Origin: Arcuatula senhousia
Taxonomy: Eukaryota > Mollusca > Bivalvia > Mytilida > Mytilidae
Length of the DNA: 64,000 nt
Direction of reading: 5' to 3'
NCBI GenBank assembly: GCA_963971305.1
Contig: OZ020307.1
Coordinates: forward strand, 60,633,702 to 60,697,701
Position numbers and translations under genes: made by a program. Below are positions 58,144 through 64,000 of the stretch, piece by piece. The stretch's first letter is position 1, and the number at the start of each line of letters is the position of its first letter. The notes under the pieces are model-generated. The model did not search any database and was not told where the DNA came from. It saw only the letters and a list, made by a program, of their open reading frames with translations.

Positions 58144-61100
58144 CTAGCAAGGGTAAAACGTTTTGCGATAATTCATAATGTCATGTAAAAAAGTTTTCGT
58201 TAGACAAACGATTTGCTTTCCCAGATCATTACTATACAAATGCCCAATTTCACCTATAATAAATTGTAATTGAGCGACCTTTGGTAACCCTCTGAGGTAG
58301 ATGTGAGAGGTAGAAACGTCGTTCGAGAGAAGAATGTCCAGATCATTATAGAGTTTATCTCTGAGATTCGTATACGCTTTGCATTCGATGAGAACATGTG
58401 TTAGGTCTTCAGTCACATTTAAACAGCACAATTCACATTTATCGTGATCTATTATCTTCATTCTATTAAGAGTTGAATTAATTGGGAGGCAATTTACTCG
58501 CGCTAAGAATTTTAATCTGGCTTGCCAGAAGTCTTCGACGTTACACATGTAGGGCTGTCTTGCACAATTAATGTTTAAGACTGTGTAAAGATCAAGACTA
58601 TTCTTCTGATGCATATTCGACCATAGCTCGAGCGTAGTCATTTGTCCGTGAAGTTGATTGAAAGCATTAAGGTTCACGTTCCAATTAATGTAACAGTCAA
58701 CCCCAGCAAATTGGAATACACGTTTCATGTAATCTAGGTATCCCCACTCGCATTTGGGTATAGAACTTAGTTCGTTAAAAACGATTTTACATAGTCTTTC
58801 ATTAGAGAGTGAGGTAAAGCGGGAAAAATATTTTACTCGTTGGCGATCCATAAATTTGTTTATGGGTTCCCATGCAAATTCTGATAGTATAGTACATTTA
58901 GGAACATTCATCTTAGTATTGAGTATTATTTTCCCGACTTGGTATTGCCACCTTTCGATGTACTCTCTACAAACTTTAGACGAAGGGAACCAAACAGAGC
59001 ATGCATGGGTTATTGAGGGTCTTATAACAGAGTTCCATAGGGCATCACCGAAATTAAAACGGTTGAAATTGCCACGTTCGCCTAAAACTCGAATTGTGTG
59101 GTTTAGTTTTCGTTCGAAGTTATCTTTAAGGTACTGTTCAATATGATAGTTACTTTTTAACGATCTAGTAAAAAATACTCCGAGATATTTATATTCATTG
59201 ACTTCTTCTAACAAGTCTTCGCCAAGCTTCCATTTTTTATTTTTGTCTAATCTTTGTCCGGTGATTAGAACTTTGGACTTTCTTGCATTAAACTTTAACT
59301 TCCATTTAGATGCAAACTCAGCGGCTAGGTTGAGAAGACTTTGGAGCTCGTTTTCATCTGTGCCTATTAATACTATATCGTCAGCAAACAAGAGACAATT
59401 TATGAGCTGGGAGGACAACTCAACCCCTATTTGTTTTTCTATCATCATGTCGATAAGATCAGTCATAAGAACTGAAAAAAGAGTAGGTGACAAAACACAT
59501 CCTTGTTTAAGACCCGTGCTTTGATCGAACCATTCTGTCTCTACGTCACCAAAAATATTTTTGTTTGAGACCTCACAATATAACGAGCGTAGTAGATTCT
59601 AACATTTTCCCTGAACCCCCTTATTCCATAAAAGATAAAACAAGCCGTCGCGCCATACTCTATCAAACGCAGACGAAAGGTCAAGGAAGGCGAGGAATGT
59701 TTTTTGTTTTCTATATTTACGTATAGAGCACAGACCCTGAAGGGTGAAAATGTGATCTATGGCTCTTCTATCTTTTCTAAAGGCACCTTGTGATTCCCCT
59801 AGGATGTTTTTATCTTCAAGAAAGTTCATAATGGTGTTTTCAATAACTTTGCAGTAAATTTTATACACATTTGATGTTAGGGTTATTCCCCTATAGTTAC
59901 TTATATCGTATGTTGAGCCAGACTTGTGGATAGGTATAATTAACCCTTTATACCACTCCTTTGGGATCTTTTCTAAATCGGAGATTTTTGTGAAAATTAA
60001 GCTCACATAGGGATTCTACAATGCTATTACCCCCATACTTTAAAAATTCATTAGGGATATCGATGTTATCAGTGCCAGTGGCCTTTCCCGATTTGAGACC
60101 CTTCAGCAGTTGGCAAATTGTGTCTTTTTCTAACGATATACCTAAATGGTTTTCTATAGGTAAAGTGTTGGAGTCTGCTCTGGATATAAAGTCATTTACT
60201 TTGTGTGATATGTCGTGTTTACTTTTAGACTCATCACAGGGTTTAAAGGCGAAATGATGTTGCAATGCTTGCCTTATATCGTTGGTTTCGGTAAGCTTAT
60301 TGTTAGGGTTATCTGGGTCTGTAAGTTCGCATGGAGTAATTTTACTATTTTTTAGTTTTAACAAATCCCAGAACCCTTTGACTTTATTTTTTGATTTAAT
60401 ACACCTTTCTGTGAATTGTTTCATTTTACTCGCGTGTTCCTTGCGCTTAATGGCATTTTTAACTTTTTCTTTTCGTTCGTTGTATACATCGGTTAATCGT
60501 TGACTAACAGCTGTGTTTTTATTTTCTTTTTTAAAGTATTTGCGCTTTAGTCGATTGGCCGCTTGTCTTTCTTTAATAAGTCTATCAAGTTCTGCGTCCC
60601 AAAATGATCTGTAATTTTTAACTGATTTAGCTTTACCAATTGTTGACTCGTCTACGCACTTCTTCCATTTATTCCAAAGGGAATCAACGTCTGTATCGAA
60701 TTTACACGTGTTAAGGAAATCATTTACACTAGAAGCTAAATCTTGCTCGAATACAGACCAATCGGTATTTTCATTTATTTTCCATTATGGGCGATTAGGT
60801 TTTTGGTCAGATGATTTGATTTTTGTTTGGGAGGCATTAATGTTTAAGCTTACTCGTATAATAACGTGATCGCTATGTGGGACAAATTCCCCTTCTTCAT
60901 CGATTAATACGCTTGTGACATGTTTAGATAAGTTACTCGATAAAATGACATAGTCGATGGCTGATTTTTGGTCGTTTAATAAACGAGTTAAAAAGCCTTT
61001 AGAACAATTCATAGTATTGGCAAGAATTAAGTCACTTGCCTCAATAAATTGTAGTAGCCGTTTTCCGTTGTACGAATTTATTTCGCGCGTGGAAATACAT

Positions 61101-61700
61101 TTTCCCGTAAAGTCGCAAATAGTTGTACAACGCCCATTAAAGTCCCCTTGTATTAGGATTTCGTATCCTAAGTTTAATAAACAGGTTGTTTCTTCAAGGA
61201 GTTTATACATCAGTTCGTCTGTTAGCGACTTCGCGGTTCCGTCGTTTGGAAAGTACGCGATACATGCAGCAGTTTTAATGTTATTTATTCGCAAGAGAAT
61301 CCACAATCTCTCGTAGTTGTCTTCTTTGCTACTTAGCAGGTTTTCATCTAGTATAGGGATATCGGAACGGACACAGAAGCCTATCCCGCCTTTACTTTTC
61401 GACTTTTTGGGACATTTGACAACCCAATTGTATTTATTTATTAGCTTAGAGGGTCGATCATTTGTCTTTAAGAATGTTTCAACCAGACCTAAGACATTTA
61501 CGTTGTGGTTTGTAATGTGTTTATTTATTTCATGGATTTTTGAGGATAGTCCTCTTACGTTTAGATAATCTAACTTTGTTTCCGATTCTCTGCGCTTTTT
61601 TAATGAAATTTTGCCTCCACGTTTGTGGCGCCGTTTTCTCCTTTTTTTACAATCTACCTCATCAGAGTTGCCTATTAGATCGGCACACTCTTCCTGGCCA
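58144..61700 (-). pseudogene. LINE ORF2: endonuclease and RT, four lesions from intactness
   Basis: On the minus strand from about 61700: Lys/Arg-rich start, NVLGLVETFLK, GGIGFCVRSD, IQGDFNGRC, SAIDYVILS and PHSDHVIIRVSL (EEP endonuclease); a basic linker; RT with LKSGKATGTDNIDIPNEFLK, LIIPIHKSGSTYDISNYRGI, FRKDRRAIDHIFTLQG, FLDLSSAFDRVW (motif A), GLKQGCVLSPTLFS, LLFADDIVLIG (motif C) and EYKYLGVFF; then CELCCLNVTEDLTHVLIEC near the end at 58144. Breaks are TAA at 60785-60787, one frameshift near 59995, TAG at 59599-59601 and TAG at 61706-61708. Otherwise the frame is continuous. It nicks and reverse-transcribes at target DNA in the family. Clade not assigned. Confidence 0.85.
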
Positions 61701-61708
61701 AAAACCTA

Positions 61709-62530
61709 GTATGAACACATTTTAGATTTGTGGCCATAGCCAATACAATTGTGACATTTTGACTCGTGATAATCTTTTAAACGAAGAGAATCGCGGTCTC
61801 TTTTCTTCTGTGATTTTGTCGGTTTCCGATCTCTAAAAGTGTTCTGTGCGCAGACCAACATCGATTAGCAAAAATGTCCGAACCTTTGACATTTGAAGCA
61901 CTGTTTCTTGTTTGCTCTGGTCCCGTGCGGGGCCTGGGTGGCGAATAGGCCCGCATCTGAGCCTAGCTTGTCGTAAGAGGCGACTTAAGGTCTTGGGATT
62001 CTGACATAGGGTCAGTGCTCAGCCCACAGAGCGACCAAGTGTGTACCCTAGGTGTCTGAATAGGGTGGCCCTCGTCCGCGGGGGTTGTCAGGTCTATAAT
62101 ACGGGAACCCTGACCGCCGACCATAGTGGGCCAACGTGTGTGGAGAGTGCCACGCTTCATGCACGCAAAAGACCCCTTTGTGGACCGCCAAGTAGTGCAC
62201 CACATAGGCTAAATATTCTGCCCCTACCTACCTCTCCCCATTTCCTGTGGTTCTTCAAAAACAGTACCTTTGTGTCCCATCCCATCCCCAAATTTCATTT
62301 AGCATCATCATTTCATGTTCATTTTATCACTTTTTTCATGTTCATCGCCTGTAAATAACCTATATAGCGTTGCACGGGCGTAAAACACCAACTCACTCAC
62401 TCACTCACTCTTGTTTGCTTTGCATTGTCCGAATTTATGATATTGTCCACATTTTCCGCACAACAGTCGGTGCATTGCTGGATAGTAATTCCGTAAGCTC
62501 CATTGTGGTCTAAAATTAAAGTCCAATTTT
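61709..62530 (-). pseudogene. LINE N-terminal zinc-knuckle region, interrupted by a SINE
   Basis: Three CCHC-type knuckles on the minus strand: CGKCGQYHKFGQC (about 62430-62470), CFKCQRFGHFC (about 61868-61900) and CHNCIGYGHKSKMC (about 61715-61757). The last two are in the same frame as the endonuclease, with a TAA at 61865-61867. Removing the SINE plus one target duplicate fuses knuckles 1 and 2 in frame (CKANKKQC). Gag-like RNA binding is inferred. The 5' end beyond 62530 is not recognised. Confidence 0.7.
61917..62408 (+). mobile_element. SINE with ACTC tail and 11-bp target duplication
   Basis: Contains GTCGTAAGAGGCGACTTAA near its start and ends GGGCGTAAAACACCAACTC plus an ACTC run. 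This is a SINE type I recall as common in molluscs. TCTTGTTTGCT flanks both sides (61906-61916, 62409-62419). Confidence 0.7.
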
Positions 62531-63830
62531 AAATGGGGGAATTCTTCACTATTATGCAAACGGGATCGTGTGTTGTGCTAAAAAGACAACGCAACACGCC
62601 TCGGGTTACTCCGCAAAATGTTATGCTGGTATATTTCTTTGTGCGAGAGGAATTTTTTGTAAGTGTTTCGATGCATGTTTTTGTTGTTCAAAGTTCCGTA
62701 AATGTCGCTTTAAATAATTAGTGGCAACAGTACAAAACTTTCCAACAATATATAACCAATGTTAAATTCCAACAATCAAAGTATTCGAATTCGGATGCTT
62801 CAGGTTAAAGCGCTGACTCCAAACTGACCACATTACATGTACATATTACAAAAAATATACATCTTTCTTACAACTTAATCATGGATTTTTCACAGCTTAC
62901 GTACTTTGTTATTCAAACAAGGTTATATCTATGACACAATAAAGACTAATGGAAATTGAGTTACATTACATGTATAAATCTAATCTTAATCTAACCTCAG
63001 AGAAAAAAAAATCTAGTTATTTTAAAAGGTAATAACCAGATGTGACAAGTTTGAACAAAAAGTTATTTAAAGGCCATAAAAGAACCATAAGGTTAAAAAT
63101 ATAAAAAGTCATAAATTAACATCCATTTCCGTTATGGCATGCAGTATAATAAAGTTTAAAAGTTTTTTTTTTCATAATAATGTTGAAAAGTTTTGTTTTA
63201 AATTTCATTTCAAATTTTATTTCATTTTTTAAATACATGTATGTAAATAGTTTAATGTTGGCATAAGTATTGAAAATAATGATTGCTTATATTTAATAAT
63301 TATTCTATTGCCAAAATAATCCAAAAAAATAATTAAACGTCACAAAGAAATAAATCTACAAATGCCTCTGGATAAATGAGATAAAAAGATAGGTTATAAG
63401 AACGCAGGTATCCGAACAATAAGAGCTCAAATAATCAAATCAAAAATGACGAGAAATTACATAATATTTTCATGCCAAAACTTAATTTTTTTAGTCTATT
63501 GAAGTTTTTATCTACAAATTCATCCACATACCGAGCCGCATTAAGAATTAATGTACATTGCTAGTGGCATAATGTTGAGACAATTACATTAATTGATTTC
63601 TTAGTATAATTGACAATTGAGAGGGTTGGGTCCCCTTTCATGTAAGAATTTTGGTTAACAGTTTCGGGTACTTCCTTCCGAGGGTCACCTGTCCTAAAAT
63701 TTTGGAATTATCAGGTGCATCACTTATCCATTGGAAGTTGAAGAAGTAACAATAAATAATATCTTTCCTGAACTGTTCACGCTCATATTCTTACTACAGG
63801 TCAGTAGATTATTTAAAGAACTTTTTATAA
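62531..63830. other. No recognisable gene
   Basis: AT-rich. The plus frame 62533-62721 is a shadow of possible LINE 5' sequence. Confidence 0.45.
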
Positions 63831-63833
63831 TGT

Positions 63834-63980
63834 GGCGGATCCTGAAATTTTCAAACGGGGGGGGGGGGGGGGCAATTATAAAAAAACCTTCTGGGACCTC
63901 TTATTTCATACAGTTCCTAACCAAATATTTTTGTCAAACGGGGGGTTGGGTGCGCCCGGTACGCCGGTACTAGATCCGCC
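63834..63980. mobile_element. 147-bp MITE-like element
   Basis: Ends GGCGGATC and GATCCGCC are inverted copies. The interior holds a run of 17 or so G (about 63857-63873) and CGGTACGCCGGTAC. ATTATTTAAAGA occurs on both sides (63808-63819, 63987-63998) but is not adjacent to the ends. Confidence 0.55.
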
Positions 63981-64000
63981 TTTGATATTATTTAAAGACC

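Noticed and set aside
58754..61568. Several plus-strand frames of 70-130 codons
   Set aside because: They are antisense shadows of the LINE endonuclease/RT on the minus strand.

Overview
The window looks like nuclear DNA of a marine bivalve mollusc, probably a mussel-type genome. The evidence is AT-rich sequence, GT-AG introns, dense 5'-truncated retroelements and repeat families of molluscan type (CTCACTCACTC-tailed SINE, GACG- and ACGA-rich repeats). Species assignment is inference. No bacterial genes, rRNA, tRNA or CRISPR were seen.

One host gene can be assembled completely: a five-exon minus-strand gene (exons between 35446 and 20370) for a 320-residue protein. It has an N-terminal hydrophobic signal or anchor, a PAN/apple-like cysteine module and a C-terminal fibrinogen-related domain (FReD). 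All splice phases agree and a TATAAATA box lies upstream. Intron 3 is about 10 kb and intron 4 about 2.7 kb; both are packed with transposable elements. Two diverged copies of this locus lie upstream (about 39.3-41.9 kb and 42.1-46.1 kb). They keep only a decayed exon 2 and flanking DNA.

The most frequent element is a Penelope-like retroelement (PLE) of the Naiad type: N-terminal GIY-YIG nuclease, a CxC linker, and an RT with a YIDD motif. About a dozen copies are present: a nearly full-length but broken one (47.1-49.3 kb) with a TATA box and a truncated tandem copy upstream; a long RT copy with one nonsense codon (43.07-45.89 kb); and many 3' fragments in both orientations. LINE sequences form a second layer: a nearly complete minus-strand element at 57.8-62.5 kb (zinc knuckles, endonuclease, RT), a split plus-strand element at 51.7-57.0 kb, and 3' fragments at 5.3, 12.6, 38.7 and 51.2 kb.

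Other structures: three inverted-repeat elements nested in intron 3 (27.2-33.3 kb), a 1.17-kb fold-back of CATTTTCC/TTTTCG repeats (37.0-38.2 kb), arrays of 76, 156, about 360 and about 490 bp, a CCTAGG minisatellite, a cluster of ETS/YY1/CRE-like motifs (49.7 kb), and a two-unit insertion whose exact removal restores a LINE reading frame (52.9-55.3 kb).

Overall this is an immune-lectin-type gene family locus shaped by duplication and retroelement insertion. No new gene system was recognised; the most unusual items are structural.
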